A stretch of DNA of 55,268 bases from Betaproteobacteria bacterium UBA5582 (GTDB taxonomy: Bacteria > Pseudomonadota > Gammaproteobacteria > Burkholderiales > Rhodocyclaceae). The translations under genes and the position numbers were made by a program. Shown piece by piece: positions 27,232 through 35,722 of this stretch. The notes under the pieces were generated by a model. It saw nothing but the letters and a program-made list of their open reading frames with translations, made no database searches and was not told the origin of the DNA. Position 1 is the first letter of the stretch. Each line of letters starts with the position of its first letter. The DNA is taken from positions 1 to 55,268 of the forward strand of contig DILW01000176.1 of NCBI GenBank assembly GCA_002425245.1, written 5' to 3'.

Positions 27232-29426
27232 TTGAAATAAGAAATGCTGTCTTGCTGGATGCCGATTCACTGGCACTCAGCTTCACCGCCAAAGAAGAAA
27301 TGTCGTGGACGCCCAGCTACGAGCTGGAACTGATCAGTGGCAGCCCGGATCTCGATCTGGATGCGCTGCTCGGGGACACGATTTCAGTCGATATCTCGCT
27401 TGACAAGGGCAAGGACACCCGGACTTTCAACGCCTACGTGCTGGAAGGCGTCGACACCGGTCAGCGCGACGAGCTGTACACCTACAAGCTGAAGCTGGGC
27501 AGTTGGTTGTCTTTCCTGGGCCAGAACCAGAACTGCCGGATTTTTCAGGACCTGTCGGCACCGGAAATCGTCGAGCAGGTGTTCCGCGGTTACGGCTTTG
27601 CCAAGTTCGAATTCGATCTCAAGCGCACCTACGACAAACGCGAATACTGCGTTCAGTTCAAGGAAAGCGACCTGGCCTTCACCAGCCGTCTGCTTGAAGA
27701 CGAAGGCATCTACTACTTCATCCGTCACGGTAAGGACGAGCACACCGTTGTCATCAGTGACTCGCAAGTCTTTGTCGACCAGTCCGGCATCTACGGTCAG
27801 CTCGATTTCAACCCGGACGGCGAGGAAGGGCGGCCCATCCTCGATCGCGAAAGCGTCCAGCGTCTGCAGCGCAGCCGCAAGGTGCGGCCGAACAACATTG
27901 TCCTGCGCGACTTCAATTACCACGTGCCGACCGATGTTCTGCAGACCAACGCCCAGGAAGAGCAGGCCACCCTGGCCGGCGTCCAGCTTGAGCATTACGA
28001 CTACGCCGCCGGATACGGCGAATCGCAGCGCGGCGAGTTCCTGGCCAAGATGCGTCTGTTGGCCTGGCAGGCGGAAGCGCGCATCCTCAGCGGCAAGGCC
28101 AACGCCAAGGGGGTGACGGTAGGCGAAGCCTTCTCGCTGCAATTGCACCCGGACAATGCCCGTAACCGCCGTTACTTCATCCTCAGCACCAAGTACGAAT
28201 ACATCAACGACCTCGACAGCTCCTCCAAGGGCGAAAGCGCGGTCTGTACCTTTACTGCGCTGCCCGACGATGTCGAGTTCCACCCGTTGCGTCGCTACAA
28301 GAAGCCGACCGTTCCGGGGATCCAGAGCGCGACGGTGGTTGGTCCGGAAGGCGTCGAAGTGCATACCGACGAGCTCAGCCGGATTCGTGTGCACTTCCAC
28401 TGGGACCGCTACACCACCAAGGAAGAGGATTCCTCGTGCTGGCTGCGCGTCTCGCAGGCCTGGGCCGGCAAGGGCTGGGGCGTCATCGCCATGCCGCGGG
28501 TTGGCCAGGAGGTTGTGATCACCTACGTCGATGGCGACCTCGACCGTCCGTTGATGACCGGTATCGTCTACAACGGCGACCTGCCGCCGCCTTACGATCT
28601 GCCCAAGGACATCCGCTACACCGGCCTGGTTTCTCGTTCGCTCAGCTACGGCGGACCTGAGAACGCCAGCTCGATCACCTTCGACGACCTGCGCGGCGCC
28701 GAACGCGTGATGATCCACGCCGAGCGCGATTATCAACAGACGGTGGAACGCAACTCCTCGACCAGCATCGGCCAGGATCGCTACATGATGGTGACGCGCA
28801 CCATCACTCAGACCTCGACCACGCAGATCGTGATGCAGGCTGCGCTGATCGACATCACCGGTGTGCGTGCGCTGTTTACCGGTGCCCAGCTCAATTTCAC
28901 CGGCATCTGCGCTTCCTTCGTCGGTGCGAATATCGAGGCGATCGGTCTGAACGCCCAGTTCATCGGCCAGGACATCAAGATGATCGGCAGCGAGACTGCC
29001 TTCATCGGTAACGAGATCGTCGCTACCGGTATCCAGACCCACATGACCGGCATCACGCTCAAGCTGACCGGCGAATCGATCGGCGTCACCGGTATCTCGG
29101 CACAGATGACTGGCGTGCGTCTGGACATCACCCTGGTCTGGCTGCGTATCACCGGTGCCTGTATCGATCTCACCGGTCTCTGGGGTCGCATCACCGGCAT
29201 GTCGATCGACGCTACCGGTATTGCCCTGGCCCTGACCGGCATGGCGATCATCGCTTTCGGTATGCACCTGGAACTGAAGGGGGTGACGATCGAGGCAACC
29301 TCGCTGGCGATCAAGGCGACCGGCGTGGAAGCGCGGGTCACCAACCTGTGGGCCAAGATCACCGCGGTCGACCTGGAAATCGGTCTGCTCAAGCTCGCCA
29401 TCCGCGGCCTCAGCATCTACATGTAG
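27222..29426 (+). CDS. vgrG: T6SS spike protein VgrG (TssI) with a 27-heptad C-terminal repeat
   Basis: The 734-residue VgrG has the gp27-like base domain (about residues 1-390, with ESDLAFTSRLLEDEGIYYFI). The gp5-like OB fold follows (about 395-480, with RIRVHFHWDR, WLRVSQAWAGKGWG and PRVGQEVVITYVDGD). After a short connector, residues 544-732 are 27 consecutive heptapeptides with no insertion or deletion, consensus x-hydrophobic-T-G-hydrophobic-x-hydrophobic, then Tyr-Met. This replaces the usual DUF2345 or enzymatic extension. It probably forms the beta-helical needle onto which the DUF4150 protein fits. The ATG lies within the end of clpV. Confidence 0.96.
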   Translation: MRLIEIRNAVLLDADSLALSFTAKEEMSWTPSYELELISGSPDLDLDALLGDTISVDISLDKGKDTRTFNAYVLEGVDTGQRDELYTYKLKLGSWLSFLGQNQNCRIFQDLSAPEIVEQVFRGYGFAKFEFDLKRTYDKREYCVQFKESDLAFTSRLLEDEGIYYFIRHGKDEHTVVISDSQVFVDQSGIYGQLDFNPDGEEGRPILDRESVQRLQRSRKVRPNNIVLRDFNYHVPTDVLQTNAQEEQATLAGVQLEHYDYAAGYGESQRGEFLAKMRLLAWQAEARILSGKANAKGVTVGEAFSLQLHPDNARNRRYFILSTKYEYINDLDSSSKGESAVCTFTALPDDVEFHPLRRYKKPTVPGIQSATVVGPEGVEVHTDELSRIRVHFHWDRYTTKEEDSSCWLRVSQAWAGKGWGVIAMPRVGQEVVITYVDGDLDRPLMTGIVYNGDLPPPYDLPKDIRYTGLVSRSLSYGGPENASSITFDDLRGAERVMIHAERDYQQTVERNSSTSIGQDRYMMVTRTITQTSTTQIVMQAALIDITGVRALFTGAQLNFTGICASFVGANIEAIGLNAQFIGQDIKMIGSETAFIGNEIVATGIQTHMTGITLKLTGESIGVTGISAQMTGVRLDITLVWLRITGACIDLTGLWGRITGMSIDATGIALALTGMAIIAFGMHLELKGVTIEATSLAIKATGVEARVTNLWAKITAVDLEIGLLKLAIRGLSIYM
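28851..29417 (+). repeat. 21-base-periodic coding repeat (27 heptapeptides) in vgrG
   Basis: The translated units run from DITGVRA to AIRGLSI in perfect register. Gly stands at position 4 in 22 of the 27 units, and Thr stands at position 3 in 18. At the DNA level an ACCGG core recurs every 21 bases (for example at 28857, 28878 and 28899). The five units lacking the Gly are numbers 14, 22 and 24-26, so the pattern decays toward the end. Confidence 0.92.
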
Positions 29427-29449
29427 GACGGTTGTACCCGGAAGGCATC

Positions 29450-31711
29450 ATGAAATTTTCGAAACCGCAGCAACTCACCGTTCTTACGGCACCGGTCAAG
29501 TTCGGGCGGTCATCCCACCTCGGGGTGACCGTCGGTTTCGGCTTCCGTTTGAGCGATTCCCGCATCCTGGCGCACGAGACGGAAATCTGGAGCGCCATGG
29601 AAAGCGCCCCGATGTCGTTCAAGGCGCTTGACGAGGCAATGCCCAAGGCTTTTGCCGAATGGATGATGGCCGGGCATGCCCGACGGCCGGTGAAGGCGGA
29701 TGCCGACGGCAAATGGCGGGTTCAGGTTTCGGTTGGCGATTGCCATAAGGAGATCCTCTGTCATTTGCTTCCGGGCGATGCTGTTGCGGAAGCGGCGGAA
29801 ATTGCCCTCGATTATGTCAATGCCTTCGGCGGGCCGGATTTTGCGCCGAATCCCGTGGGCAAAGGGCACGACTCTGCGCCGCGGGACGAAAAGCCTTTGC
29901 TGCGACTGCCCGATCGTTACGGTCAGGAGAACGAATTCCTGGCCGCAACCGGGCCGCTCGACACGCGCTGGGCGCAGCGTGCGGCCTACGTATCGCGAAA
30001 GAAGAAGGATCTGACCCTGGATACCGACCATCGCTCGCATCTCGGCTGGCCGGAAACGATGGACCGCCGCTTCTTCCAGATGGCACCTCGCGATCAGTGG
30101 GCCAGCGGGGAAAGCTGGCCGGCGACTTGTGCCTATTCCTTGCAGGGGGTGGGTGAGGGCGGGACTGGCTTCGTTGGGCAAACGCCGCCGCTGGAAGCGC
30201 AGGCAATCTTTCGGCGGGCCGGCAGCAAGGACTTCTCGGTGCTGCCACTCACCCGCCAGACCCTGTGGTTTTTCCCGGATCGCGATGTTGGCGCGGTGTT
30301 GTTCTCCGGCCTGATCGACATCGAGGACATGCTGGCCGACGAAATCGATCATCTCCTGGTGGCCTTGTCGGAGTTCGGCGCGCCTTATCCATTGGACTAC
30401 CTGGCGGCCATTGCCCGTCGGCGCGAGGACACCAGTTGCAACATGATCGAAGGCATGCGTGACGAGGTCCTGTTGCCCCCGGCGGCACACGGCTGGGCCT
30501 GGGAATACCTGTTGCTGCCCGAGGACCATCCTCGCGTCGCCCAGCCGGTACGTCCCTATGCCCGAGTGCGCGAGCGCATGCAGCATTATCTCGGCATGGT
30601 TACCGCAGCGGCGCAGGCGAGCGAGAAGGCCAAGGAGCAGAACATCGCTCAGGTCAAGGAGCAGACCCGGGCGCTGATCCGGGGTGAAGGCCTGCCGGAG
30701 ACGGAAGCCGACAAGATGGATTGGCGCCGGCAGCTTGAAAGCTGGCCCCGGGAGAAGCGCCGCGACGACCTGCTGATCCGCAATGCCGATCTGTCCGGGA
30801 TGGATTTCTCCGGTCAAAGCTGGCAAGGGTCGCAGTTGATCAATGTCGATCTCAGCGCTTGCCGTTTTGTCGACGTCGATTTGCGCAACATGCTGTTCCT
30901 CGGCTGCAAGCTTGACGGCGCCAGTTTCGAGAACGCGGTTTTCGATAGCTGTCATCTCAGCGAGTGCACTCTGACCAAGACGCGCTGGAAGGCGACCCAG
31001 CTGGCGACAGTCCAGTTCATTGAATGCGATTTCGCGGCCAGCACGGTTCAGGACAGCAAGTGGAAGACGACCTTCTTCAGCGAATCCCGGGGCAGCGGTC
31101 TCGGTTTTGCCAGGGTGGCCTTCGACAGCGTGCAGATGCAGAAATGCAAGTTCCCGGCTTTGTCCTTCATCGACAGCACGTTTGACGGGCATGTCTTCCT
31201 CGATAGCGAACTGCCCTCGTTGAAGATTGACCAGTCGGTCTGGCGCAAGAGCAGCTGGGTGGCGTGCAAACTGGTCGGCAGCACTTTCGAGAACAGCCAG
31301 TTTTCCACCGCCGTTCTCGCCGATGCTTGCGATATTTCCGGGGCTCGCTGGACGCAATGCCTGTTTGAAAAAGTGTTTTTTGGTGCGGCCAAATTCGACG
31401 GCGGGATTTGCGAGCGCTGCACTTGGGTTGAGGCGACCATGAATGCGTTCCAGGCAGCAGGTAGCCAGTGGATCGCCTGCGATCTGCGCCAGGGTAATCT
31501 GATGCACGCGAATTTTTCGGGGACCCGTATTGAGGCCACTGCCTTGCGCGAGGCCAACCTTTACGGTGCTGACCTGCGTGCCAGCGAAGTTCATTCCTGC
31601 AACCTGATCGGTGCCAATCTGGGTTTCGTGAGACGTGAGAAGAACTGGCAGAAAAAATGGAAGGACAATCTGATGGGCCGGGTCATTGAGGTTCCGAGGA
31701 GGCCGGACTGA
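29450..31711 (+). CDS. DUF2169 T6SS adaptor fused to pentapeptide repeats
   Basis: The 753-residue protein starts at the ATG at 29450, six bases from a GGAAGG ribosome site. The N-terminal DUF2169 domain (about residues 1-330) opens with a beta-rich stretch and has DYVNAFGGPDFAPNPVGKG and LSGWPE-like segments (HLGWPETMDRRF). After a helical linker (about 360-430), residues about 440-740 are pentapeptide repeats such as ADLSGMDFSG, ANLYGADLRA and CNLIGANLG, which predict a right-handed beta helix. DUF2169 proteins are known adaptors that help load effectors onto VgrG with PAAR-like proteins. Its place straight after vgrG fits that role. The stop overlaps the next start by one base. Confidence 0.88.
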   Translation: MKFSKPQQLTVLTAPVKFGRSSHLGVTVGFGFRLSDSRILAHETEIWSAMESAPMSFKALDEAMPKAFAEWMMAGHARRPVKADADGKWRVQVSVGDCHKEILCHLLPGDAVAEAAEIALDYVNAFGGPDFAPNPVGKGHDSAPRDEKPLLRLPDRYGQENEFLAATGPLDTRWAQRAAYVSRKKKDLTLDTDHRSHLGWPETMDRRFFQMAPRDQWASGESWPATCAYSLQGVGEGGTGFVGQTPPLEAQAIFRRAGSKDFSVLPLTRQTLWFFPDRDVGAVLFSGLIDIEDMLADEIDHLLVALSEFGAPYPLDYLAAIARRREDTSCNMIEGMRDEVLLPPAAHGWAWEYLLLPEDHPRVAQPVRPYARVRERMQHYLGMVTAAAQASEKAKEQNIAQVKEQTRALIRGEGLPETEADKMDWRRQLESWPREKRRDDLLIRNADLSGMDFSGQSWQGSQLINVDLSACRFVDVDLRNMLFLGCKLDGASFENAVFDSCHLSECTLTKTRWKATQLATVQFIECDFAASTVQDSKWKTTFFSESRGSGLGFARVAFDSVQMQKCKFPALSFIDSTFDGHVFLDSELPSLKIDQSVWRKSSWVACKLVGSTFENSQFSTAVLADACDISGARWTQCLFEKVFFGAAKFDGGICERCTWVEATMNAFQAAGSQWIACDLRQGNLMHANFSGTRIEATALREANLYGADLRASEVHSCNLIGANLGFVRREKNWQKKWKDNLMGRVIEVPRRPD

Positions 31712-32799
31712 TGTTCGATAATCTCGGTGGCATGCCAGCCTTCGATGTTTCGTCGATCAGCGGAATGCCGATCAAGGAAAAGAATTTTTCCGGAGAGCGT
31801 TTCTTCGCTCCTCCCTCGGGAACGCATTTCGTCGATTGCGATTTTTCCGGAACCTGCTGGGAAGGCGTTACGCTCGACGGTCACCTGTTTACGCGCTGTA
31901 ATTTCAGTGGCGCCCAGTTCCTGGGCTGTATCCTCAGAACTGTCCGCTTTTACGAATGTACTGCGAGCAGTGCCAGCTTCCGGCGTACTCTGACAACTGA
32001 ATGCCATTGGGAAAGCGGCGAGTGGGGCAGCTGCCTGTGGCTGGAATGCCGGCTGGCGCGCCAGATGGTCAACGCGGTGCGCGGCGGAGCATGGGAATTC
32101 AAGGTTTGCGACCTGTCCTTCACGACCTTGTCGTTGCTGTCGTTGGCGAGCCTGAGCCTGGAGAGTTCATTGATCCGCGACCTGTCACTGGTCGAAAGCA
32201 AGCTCCAGGAGCAGCGTTGGCAGGAATGCGTGATGGAGCGCGTGATTTCGGCCAATTCAACCTTCGATAGCGGGCTGTGGCTGGGTTGTCAGGGGGTGAA
32301 TAACCGCTGGATGGCGATCAAGGCCAGGCGGTTGAACTATCAATCCTGCAATTTCGAGCAGGCCGCCTGGTCCGCCTGCGAAATCGATGGCGGTGAGTAC
32401 CAGTCGAACGTATTGAAAATAGCCCATTTCGATAATGGTCAGCTGCGTGGCCTGGTATTCAAGGGCAATGCCATTTACGTTCTGGCCTTCGACCGTTCGG
32501 CGTTGACCGACTGCGTGTTCAGGGAGCGCGAGGTTTCCCACCTGTCCTTGCGCAATGCCAGTCTGACCTCCTGCGACCTGAACGGCATGACTGGCAGTGA
32601 CCTCGATGCTCGCGGTTGTGTCATGCAAGGAACGACGGTCAACGGTGCGCGGTTCATCGATGCCAATGTCGCTGGACAAAAGCCGGAAGACTGGCGCGGC
32701 GCCGATCTCGACCTGGCGCGTTTCGAAGTTCCCGAAGAATTGCAGGACGTGGACTGGTGGCAGAGCTGTCGTCCCGGTGTCAAAAGGAGCAATCCATGA
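31711..32799 (+). CDS. Pentapeptide-repeat protein of the T6SS adaptor module
   Basis: The 362-residue protein has degenerate pentapeptide repeats over most of its length (for example FVDCDFSGTCWEGVTLDG and RCNFSGAQFLGC), so a stand-alone right-handed beta helix is expected. It has no signal peptide or membrane segment. It overlaps the DUF2169 gene by one base and the DUF3540 gene by four, so all three are coupled. It resembles the C-terminal half of the preceding protein and may have arisen from it by duplication. Its exact job is unknown; a scaffold or adaptor role with DUF2169 is likely. Confidence 0.85.
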   Translation: MFDNLGGMPAFDVSSISGMPIKEKNFSGERFFAPPSGTHFVDCDFSGTCWEGVTLDGHLFTRCNFSGAQFLGCILRTVRFYECTASSASFRRTLTTECHWESGEWGSCLWLECRLARQMVNAVRGGAWEFKVCDLSFTTLSLLSLASLSLESSLIRDLSLVESKLQEQRWQECVMERVISANSTFDSGLWLGCQGVNNRWMAIKARRLNYQSCNFEQAAWSACEIDGGEYQSNVLKIAHFDNGQLRGLVFKGNAIYVLAFDRSALTDCVFREREVSHLSLRNASLTSCDLNGMTGSDLDARGCVMQGTTVNGARFIDANVAGQKPEDWRGADLDLARFEVPEELQDVDWWQSCRPGVKRSNP

Positions 32800-33362
32800 A
32801 ATTGCTGGAACCCGTTTCCTCAAGCCCCGTTTCTCCCGTTGCTCAGCGGCCTGCGGCCGGCAGTTACCCGAGCCTGATGCCCGGCGCCAGCTACATGACC
32901 CGAATCCGGCGCGCCGAGCAGGGCTGGCAAATTGAAGGCGACGCGTCTGTGCCGGTGCGGGTTGCCGTCAGTTGCCTGGTTGCGCCCCTTGATGGCGACC
33001 AGGTGCTGGTTGCCGTGCTCAATGGCGTTTGCTACGTCCTTGCGGTGCTCGAACGGGAGTGGCAACAAGGTAACCGGATTGATATCGACCTCGGTGGTGG
33101 CGAGTTGCACCTCAAGGCAGCCAATGTCGTTGTCGAGGTTGAGCGCAATCTGGACCTGCAGGCGGAAAACTTCAGGCTCAACGCCGAACTGTCGGTGCAG
33201 AACGCTTCCACGCAGGTGGTCAACGTCAGCGGGGTCAGCATGCTCAATGCCACCTCAATTGCGATGGACGGCAAGCAGAGCCTGACCATGCATACCCGTC
33301 TTGGCGCCATCCAGGCCAGCGCGTTGTTGAAGATCGACGGCACACAGATGCATTTCGGGTGA
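32796..33362 (+). CDS. DUF3540 protein of the T6SS adaptor module
   Basis: The 188-residue protein starts at an ATG with an AAAGGAGC ribosome site and overlaps the pentapeptide gene (ATGA). It has a central GDQVLVAVLNGVCYVLAVLER segment and a C-terminal half of regular short beta strands (HLKAANVVVEVERNLDL, then LNAELSVQNASTQVV). This matches DUF3540, a family found between DUF2169/pentapeptide genes and DUF4150 genes in T6SS loci. The repetitive strand pattern suggests a needle- or collar-like structural part. Function is not established. Confidence 0.8.
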   Translation: MKLLEPVSSSPVSPVAQRPAAGSYPSLMPGASYMTRIRRAEQGWQIEGDASVPVRVAVSCLVAPLDGDQVLVAVLNGVCYVLAVLEREWQQGNRIDIDLGGGELHLKAANVVVEVERNLDLQAENFRLNAELSVQNASTQVVNVSGVSMLNATSIAMDGKQSLTMHTRLGAIQASALLKIDGTQMHFG

Positions 33363-33431
33363 TTTTGGGCAGGCAACGGCTCGGACTGTTGCTTGTTGGG
33401 ATGTTCAATATTGTTTTAGGAAGAGGCTCGT

Positions 33432-33815
33432 ATGTTTGCCAATAGCTCCGCAGGTGGTATCGATATTTCTCCGGCCGATGTGTGCAAGACGCCGCCCTTG
33501 TGCATTCCGATTCCTTATCCCAATCTGGCCTTTGGTTCGATGGCCATTCCCAACGTGCCGAACATCCTGTACTGCGGCGGGCCGGTGCACAACCTGGCGA
33601 CCATCATTCCGGTCACCTTTTGCGACGAACCCGGTGCCTGTGGCGGCATCATCTCTGGCACCGTCAAGGGGCTTTCCATCCACTGCACGGCCAAGCTGAA
33701 CTTCCTGGTCGGCGGCGCACCGATCACCCGGATGACCAGCATCAACCTGCCAAACACCTTGAATACCCTGGGCGTCCGCCTGGTGCCCAGTCAGTTGAAG
33801 ATTCTGGTTATCTGA
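33432..33815 (+). CDS. DUF4150 PAAR-like spike-tip protein
   Basis: The 127-residue protein matches the DUF4150 (PAAR-like) family: CKTPPLCIPIPYPN near the start, CDEPGACGGIISG in the middle and a GGAPITRM strand. Five Cys residues and one His could give a metal site. PAAR-like proteins sharpen the VgrG tip and link effectors to it. Here the domain stands alone, with no fused toxin and no toxin gene next to it, since tssJ begins 3 bases after its stop. An AGGAAGAGG ribosome site precedes the ATG. Confidence 0.88.
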   Translation: MFANSSAGGIDISPADVCKTPPLCIPIPYPNLAFGSMAIPNVPNILYCGGPVHNLATIIPVTFCDEPGACGGIISGTVKGLSIHCTAKLNFLVGGAPITRMTSINLPNTLNTLGVRLVPSQLKILVI

Positions 33816-33818
33816 CCC

Positions 33819-34346
33819 ATGTCCTGGAAAGCTGTACTGATTGCTGCCTGCCTCGCAGCGGGTATCCAGGGGTGCACGATCGTTGACGCGACGCGGGTGT
33901 TGTTCAGGGGAATGCCGGATCGGGTGATTCCCGAGAAACGCAGCATCTCGCTGACGATCCTCGGCGGCGCCAAGCTGAACGCCAAATTCGAGGGGGATGT
34001 CGCTCGCCCCTTGCGTCTGTGCGTCTATTTCCACAAGAGCGAAGACTGGAATCCACCGCTTGATCTTTCGGCACCTTGCGTCGAGCAGGACTCAAGGGTG
34101 AGCAAGTCAATGAAGATGACTCTGGTGGCGGAACGGGTTGCCTATATCAGCGAATCCGTGCCCTATCAGGATGCTTACTGGATAACGATCACCGGAGATT
34201 TTGCAGATCAGGGAGAAAAGGGCAAAGGCATTCTCAAGATCAAGTCACCTGCCGACGTCGATAGCTGTCACTGGGTGAGTATCGATCGTAATCAGATTCA
34301 CGAAGTCAAGAAAAATAGTGCGGGCAATCAGCCCACATGCAAATAG
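33819..34346 (+). CDS. tssJ: T6SS outer-membrane lipoprotein TssJ
   Basis: The 175-residue protein has a lipoprotein signal peptide with the probable lipidated Cys at residue 19 (GIQGC; Gln at -2 is unusual but tolerated). The mature part has the TssJ transthyretin-like pattern, including LRLCVYFHKSEDW and a strand rich in hydrophobic residues. TssJ anchors the TssM periplasmic domain to the outer membrane. It follows the DUF4150 gene and precedes tssK. Confidence 0.9.
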   Translation: MSWKAVLIAACLAAGIQGCTIVDATRVLFRGMPDRVIPEKRSISLTILGGAKLNAKFEGDVARPLRLCVYFHKSEDWNPPLDLSAPCVEQDSRVSKSMKMTLVAERVAYISESVPYQDAYWITITGDFADQGEKGKGILKIKSPADVDSCHWVSIDRNQIHEVKKNSAGNQPTCK

Positions 34347-34360
34347 GGGCATTCATTTTC

Positions 34361-35722
34361 ATGGCAACACACAATATAAACCGGGTGGTGTGGACCGATG
34401 GATTATTGGTCGAAGCGCAACATTTTCAGCAGCAGGAACGCTATATCGAGCATCAGGTAAACAGCCGCCTGTCGCAGATCACCAACCTGGGTTGGGGATT
34501 CAGCGAACTGGAGATCGACCAGGATTTGTTGCAGCAGGGCTTGCTGGCCATCATCCGGGCGCGCGGGATATTCGACGACGGTACGCCCTTCTCGATTCCG
34601 ACCTGCGATGCGATTCCCGAAGCCCTGGATCTTTCAGACGCGCCGATCGGTACGAAGATCTGTCTGGCGACCGTGCGTAGCGATGTGGTCAACAGCTCGG
34701 TCGGTTTTGGCGAGGCCGAATCGGCTGCCCGCTACAAGGTGGTCGAGGCGGAAATCCAGGATGCCAATGTTGGTCTTGATCCGGAAGGCTCGCCGCTGCG
34801 CATCCACATGCAGGTCGGGCAGTTGCGCACCCGTCTGTGCCGCGAGGATCACGTCGGCGCCAACGAAACCTGGCAGCCGATCGCCCGCCTGGCCGCGCGC
34901 CAGGGCAACCGTGGCATCGTTCTCGACAGCGATTTCATTCCGGCCATGCTCGACGTCCGCGCGCATATCCGGCTGCTGGCCATCTGCAACGAGTTCCAGG
35001 GGCTGCTACAGCACCGTTTGAGTGCCTCCGCCGGCCAGCGTCTGCTCGCCAGTGGCGGCGGTCTGGCCGATCTGATCGAGATGCTGGCGACGCAGGCGAT
35101 CTCCGAATACCGGATGCGCCTCGATCACCTGGAAGCCTACGACCCTCTGCATCCGGCCGATCTTTACCTCGAACTGACCGGCCTGCTCGGACGGCTTTCC
35201 GTGCTGCCCAGCGTCGAACCGATGCTGGCTGCACAGAAATGGCGCTACCAGCACGACGACCTGCAGGCCTGTTTCAGTGCGCTGGCCCATGCGCTACGCC
35301 GGGCGCTGGCGCTGATCCTCGAGTCGCCGGTCATTCCCTTGCGCTTCGAGGACCGTGGCGATCAGGTCTATCTGTGCATCAACGATCCGCAGTGGAAGCT
35401 GCAGAAGATGGTCTTTGCCTTTTCCTCCGCCATGCCGGGCGAGAACCTGCGTCGCATGCTGCCGACTCAGGTCAAGTTCGGTCCGGTCGAGCACATCAAC
35501 AAGCTGGTCGATCTGCAACTGCCGGGTGCGCGACTGGTGCCGGTGTCGGCGGTGCCGCGCAATCTGCCCTTCTATGCGCAGAGCGTCTATTTCGAGGTCG
35601 AATCGGTTGATCCCTACTGGAAGGAAACGACGCGCGGGGCGGCGATGGCACTGCGTGTGGTCGGCGATTTCCCGCAACTGAAGTTCGAGGCCTGGGGCCT
35701 GCGTGAAGGGAAAGTGGCATGA
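34361..35722 (+). CDS. tssK: T6SS baseplate protein TssK
   Basis: The 453-residue protein begins MATHNINRVVWTDGLLVEAQHFQQQERY, the conserved TssK opening, so I prefer the ATG at 34361 to one at 34337 that overlaps tssJ. TssK trimers connect the baseplate wedges to TssL and TssM in the inner membrane. Central segments (EYRMRLDHLEAYDPLHPADLYLELTGLLGRL) also match the family. It overlaps tssL (ATGA, 35719-35722). Confidence 0.97.
   Translation: MATHNINRVVWTDGLLVEAQHFQQQERYIEHQVNSRLSQITNLGWGFSELEIDQDLLQQGLLAIIRARGIFDDGTPFSIPTCDAIPEALDLSDAPIGTKICLATVRSDVVNSSVGFGEAESAARYKVVEAEIQDANVGLDPEGSPLRIHMQVGQLRTRLCREDHVGANETWQPIARLAARQGNRGIVLDSDFIPAMLDVRAHIRLLAICNEFQGLLQHRLSASAGQRLLASGGGLADLIEMLATQAISEYRMRLDHLEAYDPLHPADLYLELTGLLGRLSVLPSVEPMLAAQKWRYQHDDLQACFSALAHALRRALALILESPVIPLRFEDRGDQVYLCINDPQWKLQKMVFAFSSAMPGENLRRMLPTQVKFGPVEHINKLVDLQLPGARLVPVSAVPRNLPFYAQSVYFEVESVDPYWKETTRGAAMALRVVGDFPQLKFEAWGLREGKVA

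Noticed and set aside
29348..29449. A longer start for the DUF2169 protein inside the vgrG 3' end
   Set aside because: It would be out-of-frame translation of the VgrG repeats; the ATG at 29450 has a good ribosome site and the family N-terminus.
29510..31594. A 694-codon minus-strand frame opposite the DUF2169 gene
   Set aside because: No family motif and no ribosome site; the plus-strand gene has both, plus coupled neighbours.
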